A DNA stretch of 64,000 nt from Saliniramus fredricksonii (GCF_900094735.1 NZ_FMBM01000002.1:1550001-1614000); one strand, 5' to 3'. Numbered from the stretch's first letter, positions 8,020 through 19,813 are shown. Numbers and translations: made by a program. The notes: generated by a model from the sequence alone, not told the origin.

Positions 8020-9924
8020 TCAGAAATCGAGACCGATCGCTTCGCGATAGGCGTCCTCGTTGATGCTCACACCGACATCGTCCTGCAACTGCGCAATGAA
8101 CTGCGTCAGCAGATCCTCGGCGATGTCGCCCTGCAGCCGCTCGCCGATCGTATCCGCCGCCGGCGTTGTCGTCAGGAACGGCGTGGCGCGGGCGCTTTCG
8201 ACGGTGAAGACCACACGACGCGTCTCGCCGAGCGGCGCGGTGCCATGCTCCCCGACACGGGTGGCGAATACGGCGCGCACGGCGGGCTCGTCGAGCGGCT
8301 CGGAAACCTCCCCGCGCGACAACTCATCGATCGCTGAAACACCGCCTTCCGCCTCCTGCGCCAGCGCCTCGAGATCCGCGCCCGTATCGAGCTGCGAAAC
8401 CATGTCGGAGGCCCGCTCACGCAGACGCTGCGCAATCTGATCACTGCGCCAATCGGCGATCACCTCTTCGCGAACCTCGTCGAGCCCGCGGTTGCGGGCG
8501 GGTTCGACGCCGGTGACGTCGAACCAGATATAGCCGCCGTCATCGGTGCGAAGCGCCGCATTGTCGATGCCGATATCCGACTCGAATATCTCGGACACCA
8601 GGGTCTCGGCACGCGGCAGATCGATCCGGTTACCCGCCGGATCGCGGCCCTGAGCATCAACCGCTTCGACGAGACGTGGCTCGAAGCCCCTCTCGCGGGC
8701 GATATCCGCCAGAGGGCGCGCGGTGGCGCGCTGATCCTCGATCTCGTCATAGACGGAGCGCATGCGGTCTCGCGCCTCATCGACCGCGATCTGCTCGCGA
8801 ATCTCGGCCTCTACGTCATCGAAGGGCAGCACCTGACCCTCCTCGATGCTGACGACACGCACCAGGGAATGGCCGAAACGTCCGGAAACCGGGCCGGAAC
8901 TCTCCCCCTCCCCGAGCGCGAAAGCCGCCTCGCCGATCGCGGGATCAATGAATGCATCGCGTGTCATCATGCCCATGTTCAGAACATCGTCAGCAACATC
9001 GTGCTCGGCTGCGAGGCCTTCGAAATCGATATCGCCGATATCCAGTCGCGATGCGGCATCCGCTGCTTCCTGCTCGGAGGGAAACGGAATGCGCTGAACC
9101 TCACGGCGCTCGGGCGCACCGAAGCGGGTTTCGCCCTCTTGCTCATAGACGCTGCGGACCTGCTCCGCAGGCACGGCGGCGGGGTCGGCAAGAGCGGCGG
9201 GGTCGATCCGCAAAACGGTGGCCGCGCGGAATTCGGGGGCACGGTAGCGACCGATATTCTCCTCGTGAAAAGCGGCGAGCTCATCCTCTGTCGGCGACGG
9301 AATTTCGCCGGCATCAGCCTCGTCGAGGATCAGGAAGCGGGCCTCGCGCCGCTCGGCGCCGTAGCGATGCACAGCCTCCATGGCGGCAACCGGCGCGCTG
9401 ATATCGGCGGCGAGCGCCGCAATGATCTGCTGGCGGGCGATCGCGTCACGCTGCTGGGCGACATAGCCCTGCTCACTGAGATTGTTGGAAAAGAGCAATT
9501 GCTGGAAGCGACCCTGATCAAAATCGCCTGCTGAATTCTGAAAGCCGGGATCATCCATGATCGAACGTGCGACGAGTTGGTCCGATACCGAAATACCGAG
9601 TTGCCGTGCACGCTCGTCGAGGGTCGCCTCGGTGACAAGATTCGACAGGATCTCGCGATCAAGGCCGAAAGCTTGCGCTTCCAGGGGCGTGATCGGCTGA
9701 CCAATCTGCGCACTCAGGCGGCGCACCTGATCCTGATAGCTCTGGCGGGCCATCTCAGCCGTGATCTCGGTCTCACCGACACGGGCGATCGTGGCACTGG
9801 CGCCACTACGGAAGATGTCGCCGATCCCCCAGACCGCGAAGCTGAGGATAAGCAGCGTGAACAGCACACCGGCGACGGCCTTTCCGACCCAGGTGCGACC
9901 GGCATTGCGCATATTGCGAAGCAT
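8020..9924 (-). CDS. ppiD: membrane-anchored PpiD/SurA_N-type peptidyl-prolyl isomerase
   Basis: 634 residues. One N-terminal membrane helix (GVLFTLLILSFAVWGIGDIF, about residues 18-37) anchors a large periplasmic part. It has a SurA_N-like chaperone domain (to about residue 180), a parvulin-like domain near the middle (GEAAFALGEGESSGPV, then FGHSLVRV) and a long C-terminal region. PpiD helps newly exported proteins fold as they leave the Sec translocon. The start is the ATG at 9924, giving the basic N-terminus MLRNMRNAGRTWVGKAV expected before an anchor; the open frame runs further upstream without recognisable sequence. It is the first gene of a ppiD-trpE operon and is divergent from tpiA. 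Confidence 0.88.
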   Translation of the reverse strand: MLRNMRNAGRTWVGKAVAGVLFTLLILSFAVWGIGDIFRSGASATIARVGETEITAEMARQSYQDQVRRLSAQIGQPITPLEAQAFGLDREILSNLVTEATLDERARQLGISVSDQLVARSIMDDPGFQNSAGDFDQGRFQQLLFSNNLSEQGYVAQQRDAIARQQIIAALAADISAPVAAMEAVHRYGAERREARFLILDEADAGEIPSPTEDELAAFHEENIGRYRAPEFRAATVLRIDPAALADPAAVPAEQVRSVYEQEGETRFGAPERREVQRIPFPSEQEAADAASRLDIGDIDFEGLAAEHDVADDVLNMGMMTRDAFIDPAIGEAAFALGEGESSGPVSGRFGHSLVRVVSIEEGQVLPFDDVEAEIREQIAVDEARDRMRSVYDEIEDQRATARPLADIARERGFEPRLVEAVDAQGRDPAGNRIDLPRAETLVSEIFESDIGIDNAALRTDDGGYIWFDVTGVEPARNRGLDEVREEVIADWRSDQIAQRLRERASDMVSQLDTGADLEALAQEAEGGVSAIDELSRGEVSEPLDEPAVRAVFATRVGEHGTAPLGETRRVVFTVESARATPFLTTTPAADTIGERLQGDIAEDLLTQFIAQLQDDVGVSINEDAYREAIGLDF

Positions 9925-10114
9925 GGGCGTTCCGTCTTCTTCGTTGCATGTGGGCGGGCACCGCCTGTAAGTGCCCGCGATAGCGTAGTTTCCATCACGG
10001 GGAAAGGGCGCAGCCGCAATCGAGCGCATAAATATGGCGCGGAGCGGGCGGATTGCCGCACTGCCGGGGAACTGCTATCTCCGCAGGGCGTTTTCCGCGA
10101 AAGGAGTGGTCACG

Positions 10115-10879
10115 ATGGCGTCAGGTCAAAACCCCAAGCTTGTTGCCGGCAACTGGAAGATGAACGGAACACGTTCGTTCCTCGATATGGTCGCGGAATT
10201 GCGCGTGGGTGCGGCCGGAGGCATTGCCGATACCGACCTGCTCGTCTGCCCCCCTGCGACACTGCTTGCCGCCGTGGCGACGGCGCTCGAAGGGTCCTCG
10301 ATCGGCGCCGGTGGTCAGGATTGCCATGCGAAGGAAAGTGGCGCCTTCACCGGTGACGTCTCCGCCGAAATGATCGCCGATTGCGGCGCCACGCATGTCA
10401 TCGTCGGCCATTCCGAGCGACGTCAATATCACGGCGAGGACGACGCCGCCGTCGCCGCCAAGATGCAAGCGGCGCATCGCGCCGGGCTGGTCGCCATTGC
10501 CTGTGTCGGCGAAACACAGGACCAGCGCGAGGCGGGCAAGGCGCTCGATGTGGTGCGCAAGCAGGTCGCGGCGCTGCTCGACGACAGCGTGACCGGCGCT
10601 AATACCTGCATCGCCTACGAGCCCGTCTGGGCCATCGGCACGGGCCTGACGCCCACGGTCGCGGATGTCGCGGAAATGCATACCGCCATTCGCGAGACGA
10701 TCGCCGCGACAATCGGCGCGGACGAAGCGGCTCAGGTACGGCTGCTCTATGGCGGCTCGGTCAAACCAGCGAATGCCCGCGAACTGATGGCCGCCACCGA
10801 TGTCGATGGCGCGCTGGTCGGTGGCGCGAGCCTCGTAGCAGCGGATTTCCTCGCCATCGCCCGGGCCTGTCGCGCCTGA
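10115..10879 (+). CDS. tpiA: triosephosphate isomerase
   Basis: 254 residues, standard length. It interconverts dihydroxyacetone phosphate and glyceraldehyde 3-phosphate in glycolysis and gluconeogenesis. All catalytic motifs are visible: NWKMN with the substrate-binding Lys (about residues 11-15), the catalytic His in VIVGHSERR, the catalytic Glu with the flexible loop in [11 protein letters not shown], and the phosphate-binding YGGSVKP. The ATG at 10115 is preceded by an AAGGAG ribosome-binding site at 10101-10106, which decides the start over upstream in-frame codons. Confidence 0.97.
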   Translation: MASGQNPKLVAGNWKMNGTRSFLDMVAELRVGAAGGIADTDLLVCPPATLLAAVATALEGSSIGAGGQDCHAKESGAFTGDVSAEMIADCGATHVIVGHSERRQYHGEDDAAVAAKMQAAHRAGLVAIACVGETQDQREAGKALDVVRKQVAALLDDSVTGANTCIAYEPVWAIGTGLTPTVADVAEMHTAIRETIAATIGADEAAQVRLLYGGSVKPANARELMAATDVDGALVGGASLVAADFLAIARACRA

Positions 10880-11007
10880 AATCGCGCGGCGGCAGCCCCG
10901 TCATTAAGGTAAATTTCTGGTTACTGCGTCCTATAGTCATTTATTCATTGATATCGATTTTAAGTTGCCACAACCTCCAGGCGCACAAGATATCTGGAGG
11001 TCATCCC

Positions 11008-12075
11008 ATGTCAGTGTTGATGTCGATGTCGTTTCAGCCGCGCAACGAAATGGCGACGCAGCCATCGGCGGCAGAGCGAGCCTCGAACGGCAGTCGGAAT
11101 TTGACGGGTGGCGCTGCCGAGCAGGCCGGCACATCGCCGAATGTCTGGCGCGATCCGGCCTTCACGCAGGCCATGCAGGCTTCCGGAGCGGGAGCGCCGT
11201 CGGCGCAGACCACCGCGCCATCGGCGACGACAATTCCCGGCCCGCTCGTCGGGAATGCCAGCGCTTCGTCGGGCGCCACGATCGGCGCTCTGGCGAATGA
11301 TCTCGCGCGGACTTTTGCGGAAGCCCCCGCGCCCGACAGCGCGCGACAGATGAGCATGCTGCATTCGCTCAGCCGCCATGTCGCCAACGAGGAAGCAAGG
11401 ACATATACACCGGCGCCGGCGCGATCCGATTACGTATTGGACGCGGAATCAGGGCAAGCGGATGACGGGTCCCTGCCCGGTTCGGAAAATCCCGATTCGT
11501 TGACGGACGGAGCATCCGCCCAGGCGGACGCGCCGACCCGGCAGGCGCGCACGGCGACGGGCCCGACGACACAGGAGACGATCCCGCATCTGGATCCTGC
11601 CCATCGTGCGATTTTCGCAGCTGATGGCCATCTCACGCCCCATGCCAATCCAAATCTGATCGACGTGTTCCAACACGCCGTCGAAAAGAACAACGACTGG
11701 AGCCGGATCCGCATGTCGGCTCCACCGGACCGGGCTGATTTCGGCAGCTTCGGCGAGCCTGGCGCGACTGATCGTGGCCCTGTCACGCCGGAGACCGAAG
11801 GTGTCGTGCGCGATCATCTCCAGCAGGAACACGACATCGATCTGCAATCGCTTCCAGTGCGCAACATGATGATCGACGATCTGTTCGACACCAATGAGCA
11901 ACTGGTCCTGATGAACGACATTCTGGAAAAGATCGTCGACGAGGTCGCCGCCAAGAGCCCGCTACCGCCCTCCGATGTCGACCGCCTGCGCTTCGTCAAG
12001 GAATCCGAGGTTCTGGCGCGTGGTTTTCTGAATGACATGATCCAGCATTTCATGAACCGACCGCGTGAGGGGTGA
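11008..12075 (+). CDS. unrecognised soluble protein with disordered Ala/Ser/Thr-rich N-terminal half
   Basis: 355 residues. I do not recognise the family. The first two thirds are low-complexity (Ala, Ser, Thr, Pro, Gly) with no signal peptide or membrane helix; the last 100 or so residues look folded and helical (DLQSLPVRNMMIDDLFDTNE onward, rich in acidic and hydrophobic residues). The ATG at 11008 follows a strong ribosome-binding site, CTGGAGG at 10994-11000, and the upstream 100 bases are AT-rich, as for a regulated promoter. A terminator follows. A long disordered N-terminus and no classical signal recalls flagellar, type III or other secreted proteins, but this is only a resemblance in composition. 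Confidence 0.7.
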   Translation: MSVLMSMSFQPRNEMATQPSAAERASNGSRNLTGGAAEQAGTSPNVWRDPAFTQAMQASGAGAPSAQTTAPSATTIPGPLVGNASASSGATIGALANDLARTFAEAPAPDSARQMSMLHSLSRHVANEEARTYTPAPARSDYVLDAESGQADDGSLPGSENPDSLTDGASAQADAPTRQARTATGPTTQETIPHLDPAHRAIFAADGHLTPHANPNLIDVFQHAVEKNNDWSRIRMSAPPDRADFGSFGEPGATDRGPVTPETEGVVRDHLQQEHDIDLQSLPVRNMMIDDLFDTNEQLVLMNDILEKIVDEVAAKSPLPPSDVDRLRFVKESEVLARGFLNDMIQHFMNRPREG

Positions 12076-12097
12076 GGCGTAAGCGGTTCATGATCGA

Positions 12098-12136
12098 CGC
12101 CCGCGGTCGAGAGGCTGCGGGCGTATGCCTTTTTTT
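12098..12136 (+). terminator. Rho-independent terminator after the unrecognised protein
   Basis: A 7-bp GC stem (CGCCCGC with GCGGGCG, 12098-12104 and 12116-12122) is followed within 8 bases by a run of seven T at 12130-12136. It ends the preceding single-gene transcript. Confidence 0.75.
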
Positions 12137-12296
12137 GTGATCGGCGCTGGACAGACGGGTTTTGCGATTGCATATGGAGGCTGTCGCGGTCACGGCCATG
12201 CCGTGGAATCGCCGCGTTGTTGTGTCTCATGTCGGCGCATCGACGGGCGCGCGGCAAGCCGATCGGCCAGACCGGCAGGACGCTGAAGGGTAGAGC

Positions 12297-12698
12297 ATGC
12301 AAACGGTCATCATCATCATCCATCTGCTCATCGTGCTGTCGCTCGTGGGCGTCGTGCTGCTGCAACGCTCTGAGGGCGGCATCGGTATGGGCGCCGGTGG
12401 CGGCGGTGGCGGCGGCGGGCCGGGTGGCTTCATGACCGGGCGCGGCTCGGCCAGCGCGCTGACGCGTGCGACGGCGATCCTGGCTGCGGCCTTCTTCGCG
12501 ACGAGCCTCACGCTGGCGATCCTTGCAGGTCAGGCAAGCCAGCCGACTTCGGTCTTCGACGCTCCCGGCGGCCTCACTGCTCCGCCCGCCCAGCCGGGCG
12601 AGGAAGCGCCAGATGGTGCCGGACCGGGCATTCTGGAGCAGCTCCAGCGCCAGCAGGGCGACGAGCCCGACTCGCCTCAGGTTCCGCAGTCGCGCTAA
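12297..12698 (+). CDS. secG: protein-export membrane protein SecG
   Basis: 133 residues. Two membrane helices: one at the N-terminus (VIIIIHLLIVLSLVGVVLLQ, residues 3-22) and one after the glycine-rich loop (about residues 60-80). The family signature LLQRSEGGIGMG and the following poly-Gly stretch are clear. SecG is the auxiliary subunit of the SecYEG translocon and eases insertion of SecA-driven proteins. The C-terminal 50 residues are a Pro/Gln/Glu-rich soluble tail, common in Alphaproteobacteria. A GAAGGG sequence lies before the ATG. secG before pyrG is a conserved neighbourhood. Confidence 0.92.
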   Translation: MQTVIIIIHLLIVLSLVGVVLLQRSEGGIGMGAGGGGGGGGPGGFMTGRGSASALTRATAILAAAFFATSLTLAILAGQASQPTSVFDAPGGLTAPPAQPGEEAPDGAGPGILEQLQRQQGDEPDSPQVPQSR

Positions 12699-12728
12699 GT
12701 GCGAATTGTCGGAAGGCAGGGCCTTCGC

Positions 12729-12758
12729 GGGGCCGGGCGACCGGCCCCTTTGTTTTGT
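12729..12758 (+). terminator. Rho-independent terminator of secG
   Basis: A perfect 8-bp GGGGCCGG/CCGGCCCC stem with a 4-base loop (12729-12748), followed by TTTGTTTT. It separates secG from pyrG, which begins about 70 bases later. Confidence 0.8.
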
Positions 12759-12766
12759 GTGGATGA

Positions 12767-14455
<1,689 letters not shown>

Positions 14456-14459
14456 CGCC

Positions 14460-15095
14460 TCACCCACCCGGCGCGCTCACGCGGCGCAGGGTGAGGTTGA
14501 TGCGACCGCCATCGGGGAGCAGCGTCGAGGAGCCGCGTTGCAGGCGGTCGATGCCGTGGAAGATGAGCCGCGATTCGCCGCCGAAGACGATGGCATCGCC
14601 GGAGGCGAGCTTCACCGATTTCGTCGGATCGCCGCGCTGCGTACCGCCATAGCGGAAGACGGCGGTATCGCCCAGCGAGAGCGAGACGACGGGGGCGTCG
14701 AAATCCGCCTCGTCGCGATCCTGATGCAGCCCCATCTTTGCCGCTTCGGCGTAATAATTGACGAGACACGCTTCCGGCGGATGCGGATAGCCGGCGAGAT
14801 CCTCCCAGGCGCGCAGCACGCGCGGCGGCATGGCCGGCCAGGGCTGGCCCGTCTCCGGGTGGTGCGGCTGGTAGCGATAGCCGGCCTGATCGGCGACCCA
14901 GCCGAGCGCCCCGCAATTCGTCATGCGCACCGAGAACGGCTTGCCGGAGCGCGGCATGCGCGGGGTGTAGAGCGGCGCGTCATGGAGCACCTGCCGCAGG
15001 CTGTCGAGGAGCGCTTCCTGCTCAGGGCGGGAAAGGTAGCCCGGATGGTAGACGAGGCCGGGCGCCAATGTGATCGCAGTTGTCGTGTCAGGCAT
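14460..15095 (-). CDS. alkB: AlkB-family alpha-ketoglutarate-dependent DNA repair dioxygenase
   Basis: 211 residues. AlkB enzymes remove methyl groups from N1-methyladenine and N3-methylcytosine in DNA or RNA by iron- and 2-oxoglutarate-dependent oxidation. The iron ligands are seen as His and Asp in GLHQDRDEAD and the distal His in LIFHGIDR; 2-oxoglutarate binding arginines lie in RINLTLRR near the C-terminus. NYYAEAAKMGLHQD matches the family consensus around the active site. The start at 15095 (MPDTTTAITL) gives a normal AlkB length; the open frame upstream of it is not AlkB-like and crosses the terminator of the sod gene. Confidence 0.92.
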   Translation of the reverse strand: MPDTTTAITLAPGLVYHPGYLSRPEQEALLDSLRQVLHDAPLYTPRMPRSGKPFSVRMTNCGALGWVADQAGYRYQPHHPETGQPWPAMPPRVLRAWEDLAGYPHPPEACLVNYYAEAAKMGLHQDRDEADFDAPVVSLSLGDTAVFRYGGTQRGDPTKSVKLASGDAIVFGGESRLIFHGIDRLQRGSSTLLPDGGRINLTLRRVSAPGG

Positions 15096-15170
15096 GGCGG
15101 CTGATCGTAATTGCCGGACACGTGCAAGCAAGCGGGGCCGCGGAAAAATCATTCTCCGCGGACAAAGAAA

Positions 15171-15195
15171 AAAGCCCGCCATGACGGCGGGCTTT
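15171..15195 (-). terminator. Rho-independent terminator of the superoxide dismutase gene
   Basis: A perfect 10-bp stem (AAAGCCCGCC with its complement) and 5-base loop. On the minus strand it is followed by a T-rich tract (TTTTTTCTTT, counting the end of the stem) and lies about 45 bases after the sod stop codon. Confidence 0.85.
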
Positions 15196-15241
15196 CTCGC
15201 GGAGGCGGATGCACCCCGGGACCGGATCGTCGTGCGATCGA

Positions 15242-15838
15242 TCAGACGGCCTCGTTGTAGAGCTTCTCGACATATTCCCAATTGACGAGATTCTCGATGA
15301 AGGCCTTGAGGTAATCCGGGCGACGGTTGCGATAATCGATGTAGTAGGAGTGCTCCCACACATCCACGCCGAGGATCGGCGTGGCGCCGTGCACCAGCGG
15401 GCTCTCGCCGTTGGGGGTCTTCATGATCTCGAGCTTGCCGTTCTTCACCGCGATCCAGGCCCAGCCGGAGCCAAACTGCGTCACGCCGGCCTGGATGAAG
15501 TCCTCCTTCATCTTGTCGACGCCACCGAGATCCTCGGTGATCTTCTTCTCCAGCGCACCGGGAATGGCGCCGCCGCCATTGGGCTTCATCCAGTTCCAGA
15601 AATGCAGATGGTTGAAGTGCTGGCCGGCATTGTTGAACAGCGCCTGGTTGACGCCGTGCGAGCCCTTCACGATCTCTTCGAGGCTCTTGCCCTCGAATTC
15701 CGAGCCCTCCAGCAGCTTGTTGCCGGTGGTGACATAGGTGTTGTGGTGCTTGTCGTGATGGTATTCAAGCGTCTCGGCCGACATGTAGGGCTGAAGCGCG
15801 TCATAGGCGTAGGGCAGATCGGGAAGGCTGAAGGACAT
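15242..15838 (-). CDS. sodB: Fe/Mn-family superoxide dismutase
   Basis: 198 residues, the normal size. It dismutates superoxide to oxygen and hydrogen peroxide in the cytoplasm. The metal ligands are all present: His in EYHHDKHHNTYV, His in QHFNHLHFWNWM, and the Asp and His of the signature DVWEHSYY. The sequence does not let me decide between iron, manganese or cambialistic use with certainty, so the symbol follows the usual alphaproteobacterial naming. The ATG at 15838 has a GAGGAAAT sequence just upstream, which decides the start over the longer open frame. Confidence 0.93.
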   Translation of the reverse strand: MSFSLPDLPYAYDALQPYMSAETLEYHHDKHHNTYVTTGNKLLEGSEFEGKSLEEIVKGSHGVNQALFNNAGQHFNHLHFWNWMKPNGGGAIPGALEKKITEDLGGVDKMKEDFIQAGVTQFGSGWAWIAVKNGKLEIMKTPNGESPLVHGATPILGVDVWEHSYYIDYRNRRPDYLKAFIENLVNWEYVEKLYNEAV

Positions 15839-16080
15839 GGTGATTTCCTCTCCTGATTCGAATTTCCGTTCGCCGCGCATGAAGCGGGCGCACTGCGAAG
15901 CTTAGGTAAGCCCCATTGCACGCCACGGCAACGGTTACCCCCCGCATTCCGTTGCATCAGGGCCCGATTTTTCGCCTGCGCGGGACGCAGATCGCCGTTG
16001 CGCAGGGTTGCGTCATTGGCAAAGGCGCCCAAGAGCTTTAACCTTTGCACAAGTCTGTTTTTCGCGTGACGAGGATTCGC

Positions 16081-17424
16081 ATGATCATCGCGTTGTACTG
16101 CGTCGCCGCCGCGATGGTCCTCGGCGGCATTTATTCCGTTTTCGCGGGCTGGGAAATCGTCATTCTGGAACGCGGCTGGACGCAGGTCCTCTCCGGGATC
16201 ATCGTCGCGACCGGCGGCGTCATCCTCGCCGGCATCGCCTTCCTCGCGAGCGAGTTGCGCAAGCTCGATACAAGCCTGCGCGCGCACCGCGGTTCCCCCC
16301 AGTATGACCCCGCCGAGAGCGCATCCGCCAGCGCTGCGCGCACCGGGGCAGCCGCGATGGCGCTTGCCGGTCTCGACAAGGCGAAGGGTGCCTTCGCCGG
16401 CAAAGCCGGGACGAGCAAGGCCGTCGAGACAGTGTCGCTGCCCGATCCGCAAGCGCCGCAAACGGCGCTGGCAGATGTGGAAAAGGCACCCGAGCCCAAG
16501 CCAAGCAACGCCGACGATTTCCTCACCCGCGCGCCAGAGGCCAAAACGCTCGACTCGACAGACCCGTTCGTTGCGCAATCCGCGCCTGAGAGCGCTATCG
16601 GCCATGACGTTGTGCGCGACAAACCGGTCGGCGAAGTACCGGATAGCGAGGACGGGCTGCGCAATGCCGTCGCCGATGCGCTGTTCGCGGAAGATCTCCC
16701 GCCCGCCGCGACGCCGCAAGAATCACGCGGCGCGGAGCCGCCCGAACAATTCCCGCCTGTCGATACGGTTCCGCCCGCACCCGATGCGCAAAAGCCAGTG
16801 AGCGCCGCGCCGGAGGTTTCCGAGCCCGTCACGGTCGAGGAGCCCTCGTCGGAGAAAGCCGCAACCGTCCTGCCGGATGATCAGGAGGTCGATCAGCCGG
16901 CACCCTCGGCCGACATGATGGATGCGCCCGATGAGCGGGCCGCGCAGGATCTGCAAGCCGATCAGGCTGTCTCGCACGAGGCTGCCGTCTCCCTGGAGCA
17001 AGAGCGCTTCGCCACGCTTCTGGAGGCGCAGACCGCGACCGAGGAGCCGGAATACGCCCCTGCCCTGCCCGAGCCGGAACCGGAGATCATCCCGGAGACG
17101 GAACGCCTGCCTGCGGCGATCGAATCCGAGCCGGAACCCGCCCCACAACCGGAGGCGGAGCCCGAGCTCGAAGCAGAAGCCGTGGCCGAACCCGTTCCTG
17201 CCCACGAGCCTGAACCGGCGCCCATCCCCGAACCGGAACCGGAAGAACCCGCTCCGGCGCCGGAGCTCAGCGTCGTCGGCACCTACGAATCCGGCGGCAA
17301 TACCTACACGATGTATGCCGACGGCTCGATCGACGCAAAAACGCCCGACGGCGATTACCACTTCGCCTCGCTCGACGAGCTGAAGACCTTCATCGCCGAG
17401 GGCGGTGAGAACCGCAGCCCGTGA
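16081..17424 (+). CDS. membrane protein with long Pro/Glu-rich region, unknown function
   Basis: 447 residues. Two membrane helices occupy about residues 2-22 and 35-58 ([20 protein letters not shown] begins the first). The middle is an acidic, proline-rich stretch with many Pro-Glu dipeptides (residues about 300-400), probably extended. The C-terminal 50 residues form a small conserved-looking motif ([17 protein letters not shown], then [11 protein letters not shown]) seen in hypothetical proteins of Hyphomicrobiales. GAGGA at 16070-16074 supports the ATG at 16081 over an earlier in-frame ATG. The long hydrophilic part probably lies on one side of the inner membrane as a spacer. Function unknown. 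Confidence 0.75.
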   Translation: MIIALYCVAAAMVLGGIYSVFAGWEIVILERGWTQVLSGIIVATGGVILAGIAFLASELRKLDTSLRAHRGSPQYDPAESASASAARTGAAAMALAGLDKAKGAFAGKAGTSKAVETVSLPDPQAPQTALADVEKAPEPKPSNADDFLTRAPEAKTLDSTDPFVAQSAPESAIGHDVVRDKPVGEVPDSEDGLRNAVADALFAEDLPPAATPQESRGAEPPEQFPPVDTVPPAPDAQKPVSAAPEVSEPVTVEEPSSEKAATVLPDDQEVDQPAPSADMMDAPDERAAQDLQADQAVSHEAAVSLEQERFATLLEAQTATEEPEYAPALPEPEPEIIPETERLPAAIESEPEPAPQPEAEPELEAEAVAEPVPAHEPEPAPIPEPEPEEPAPAPELSVVGTYESGGNTYTMYADGSIDAKTPDGDYHFASLDELKTFIAEGGENRSP

Positions 17425-17442
17425 AGGCGGCGGCTCACCCTC

Positions 17443-18204
17443 TCAGCGAAAGACCTGCGCGAACTGCGTCAGCGTCGGCTCGTCAGTATAATCGAGCTTG
17501 AGCGGCGTGATCGAAATGCGGTTGCTGCGGATCGCCCACAGATCGGTGCCATGGCCGGGGGTGAAATCGGTCTTTGCGAAGGCGATCCAGTAATACGGAT
17601 TGCCGCGCCCATCCTCGCGCTCGTCGATCTTGAGGAACGCCTGGTCGCGCAGGCCCTGGTTGGTCGCGACGGTGGCGACGACCTCGTCGGGCTCGCAATC
17701 GGGGAAGTTCACATTGACCAGCGAATGGCGCGGCCATTCCATCTCGAGCAGCTTGCGCACGATACCCGGCCCATGATGCTCGGCAGTGTGGAACTTCACC
17801 TTGTTGCGCCCGCCCGGCCCATAGGCCTGCGACAGGGCGATGGAGCGCACCCCGAGCATGGTCCCCTCAATCGCCGCCGCAATGGTGCCCGAATAGCTGA
17901 CATCCTCGGCGACGTTCTGGCCGCGATTGACGCCGGAGAGGATCAGATCCGGCTTGCGATCGGCCAGGATCGAGCGCATCGCCATGATGACGCAATCCGT
18001 CGGCGTGCCCTTCACGGCAAAATGACGCTCGGATATTTCGCGCAGGCGCAGCGGATCGTTGAGCGAGAGCGAATGCGAGACGCCGCTCTGGTCCGTCTCG
18101 GGCGCAACGACGATGACGTCGTCCGACAATTGCCGCGCGATCGCCTCCAGCGCCTTCAGGCCGGGAGCGTGGATGCCGTCGTCATTGGTGCAGAGGATGC
18201 GCAT
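17443..18204 (-). CDS. surE: 5'/3'-nucleotidase SurE
   Basis: 253 residues. A metal-dependent phosphatase acting on nucleoside monophosphates. The family marks are the N-terminal [16 protein letters not shown] with the metal-binding Asp-Asp pair, [24 protein letters not shown] and [20 protein letters not shown]. It begins 4 bases after the serS stop codon and so ends the tatABC-serS-surE operon, an arrangement widespread in Alphaproteobacteria, where pcm often follows; here no pcm gene follows. Confidence 0.95.
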   Translation of the reverse strand: MRILCTNDDGIHAPGLKALEAIARQLSDDVIVVAPETDQSGVSHSLSLNDPLRLREISERHFAVKGTPTDCVIMAMRSILADRKPDLILSGVNRGQNVAEDVSYSGTIAAAIEGTMLGVRSIALSQAYGPGGRNKVKFHTAEHHGPGIVRKLLEMEWPRHSLVNVNFPDCEPDEVVATVATNQGLRDQAFLKIDEREDGRGNPYYWIAFAKTDFTPGHGTDLWAIRSNRISITPLKLDYTDEPTLTQFAQVFR

Positions 18205-18208
18205 GGTC

Positions 18209-19759
18209 TCAGGGCTGCCTTTCGATACGGGTGATCCCGCCCATATAGGGCGCGAGTGCTGACGGGACCGTGACGGAGCCGTCAGCGTTCTGATAATTCT
18301 CCATCACCGCGATCAGCGCGCGCCCGACGGCAACGCCGGAGCCGTTGAGCGTGTGCACGAAGTGCGGCTTGCCGTCGCGGCGGAAGCGCGCGCCCATGCG
18401 CCGTGCCTGGAAATCGCCGCAGACGGAGCAGGAGGAGATCTCGCGATAGGCCTGCTGGCCGGGCAGCCAGGCCTCGATATCGTAGGTCTTCTGCGCGGCA
18501 AAGCCCATATCGCCCGTGCACAAGGTCATGACGCGATAGGGAATGTCGAGCTTTTGCATCACCGCCTCGGCGCAGGCGAGCATGCGCTCGTGCTCGTCGC
18601 GCGATGTCTCCGGCGCGGTGATCGAGACGAGCTCGCATTTCCAGAACTGGTGCTGGCGCAGCATGCCGCGCGTATCGCGCCCCGCCGAGCCGGCTTCCGC
18701 CCGGAAGCACGGCGTCAGCGCGGTGAAGCGCAGGGGAAGCTCTTCTTCGGCGAGGATGGATTCGCGCACGAGATTGGTGAGCGGGACTTCGGCTGTGGGG
18801 ATGAGGTATGAACCCTTAAGGCGTTGCTGGCTTAACTCTTTCTCACGCGGTATCAGCTGATCAAACGCATCTCGGAACTCGCCGAATTCATCCTTATATT
18901 GACCAAATGCATCAGTTAAATCTTGGAAAATCGGCCCCACCCAAGAGACATTGAGCCCCTTACTTTTTGCGTCCTGCATCCGCGCATTAAGCGAGCTATT
19001 GAATTTTTCTAAAATATCCATCGCCCTTTTGCGCTCGTTATTCTGAAGTATTTTTGGACCCAATTCCATTTGGAATTGTCGCCACTCCCGAATGACTTCA
19101 AAAAGATCCTCCGCAAATTTTGGAAGCTGCCCCGTACCGAACATGGCCTCGTCGCGCACGAGCAGCGGCGGGTTGACCTCGGTATAGCCGTGCTCGCCCG
19201 TATGCAGGTCGATCATGAACTGGCCGAGCGCGCGTTCCAGCCGTGCGATCTGGCCCTTGGTCACGACGAAGCGCGAGCCGGAGAGCTTGGCGGCCGTTTC
19301 GAAATCCATCAGGCCCATGGCCTCGCCGAGCTCGAAATGCTGCGCCGCCTCGCCCTCGCGCGGCGTGCCATAGTGGCTTCTCTCGACATTCTCCGCCTCG
19401 TCCGCGCCATCGGGCGTCTCGTCGGCGGGCAGATTGGGCAGGGCTGCGAGCGCGTCGTGAATCTCGCGCTCGACGCGGCGCTGGTCGGCCTCGAGCGCCG
19501 GAGCACGCTCCTTGAGCGCGGAGACCTCCGCCATCAGTTCCTGCGCGCGCGCCTCGTCCTTCGCCGCCTTGGCCTTGCCGATCTCCCTGGAGCGCGCATT
19601 GCGCGTCTCCTGGAGCGTCTGCAATTCGCCGATGATGCGCCGGCGCTCGTCATCGAGGGCAACAAGCCCGGCGGCGGTACCGGCGAAGCTCTTGTCGCGG
19701 CGCATCAGCGCCTGATCGAATCCATCGGGGTTTTCGCGGATCGCGCGGATATCGTGCAT
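18209..19759 (-). CDS. serS: seryl-tRNA synthetase with an unusual internal insertion
   Basis: 516 residues, about 90 more than the usual 420-430. It charges tRNA-Ser. The N-terminal tRNA-binding coiled coil spans about residues 1-110. The class II core is present: motif 1 region ending [10 protein letters not shown], motif 2 ([20 protein letters not shown]) and motif 3 ([19 protein letters not shown]). Between motif 1 (AEDLF, about residue 215) and the sequence [16 protein letters not shown] (about residue 316) lies an extra segment of about 95 mostly helical, charged residues, encoded by DNA (18812-19120) clearly richer in A and T than the flanks. The reading frame is intact and all catalytic motifs are kept, so the enzyme should be active. 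It sits between tatC and surE. Confidence 0.95.
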   Translation of the reverse strand: MHDIRAIRENPDGFDQALMRRDKSFAGTAAGLVALDDERRRIIGELQTLQETRNARSREIGKAKAAKDEARAQELMAEVSALKERAPALEADQRRVEREIHDALAALPNLPADETPDGADEAENVERSHYGTPREGEAAQHFELGEAMGLMDFETAAKLSGSRFVVTKGQIARLERALGQFMIDLHTGEHGYTEVNPPLLVRDEAMFGTGQLPKFAEDLFEVIREWRQFQMELGPKILQNNERKRAMDILEKFNSSLNARMQDAKSKGLNVSWVGPIFQDLTDAFGQYKDEFGEFRDAFDQLIPREKELSQQRLKGSYLIPTAEVPLTNLVRESILAEEELPLRFTALTPCFRAEAGSAGRDTRGMLRQHQFWKCELVSITAPETSRDEHERMLACAEAVMQKLDIPYRVMTLCTGDMGFAAQKTYDIEAWLPGQQAYREISSCSVCGDFQARRMGARFRRDGKPHFVHTLNGSGVAVGRALIAVMENYQNADGSVTVPSALAPYMGGITRIERQP

Positions 19760-19813
19760 GGCTCATCGACTCGGCGCCGGGACTGACCTCGCCGGATCGA
19801 CGCAAGGGCTACG

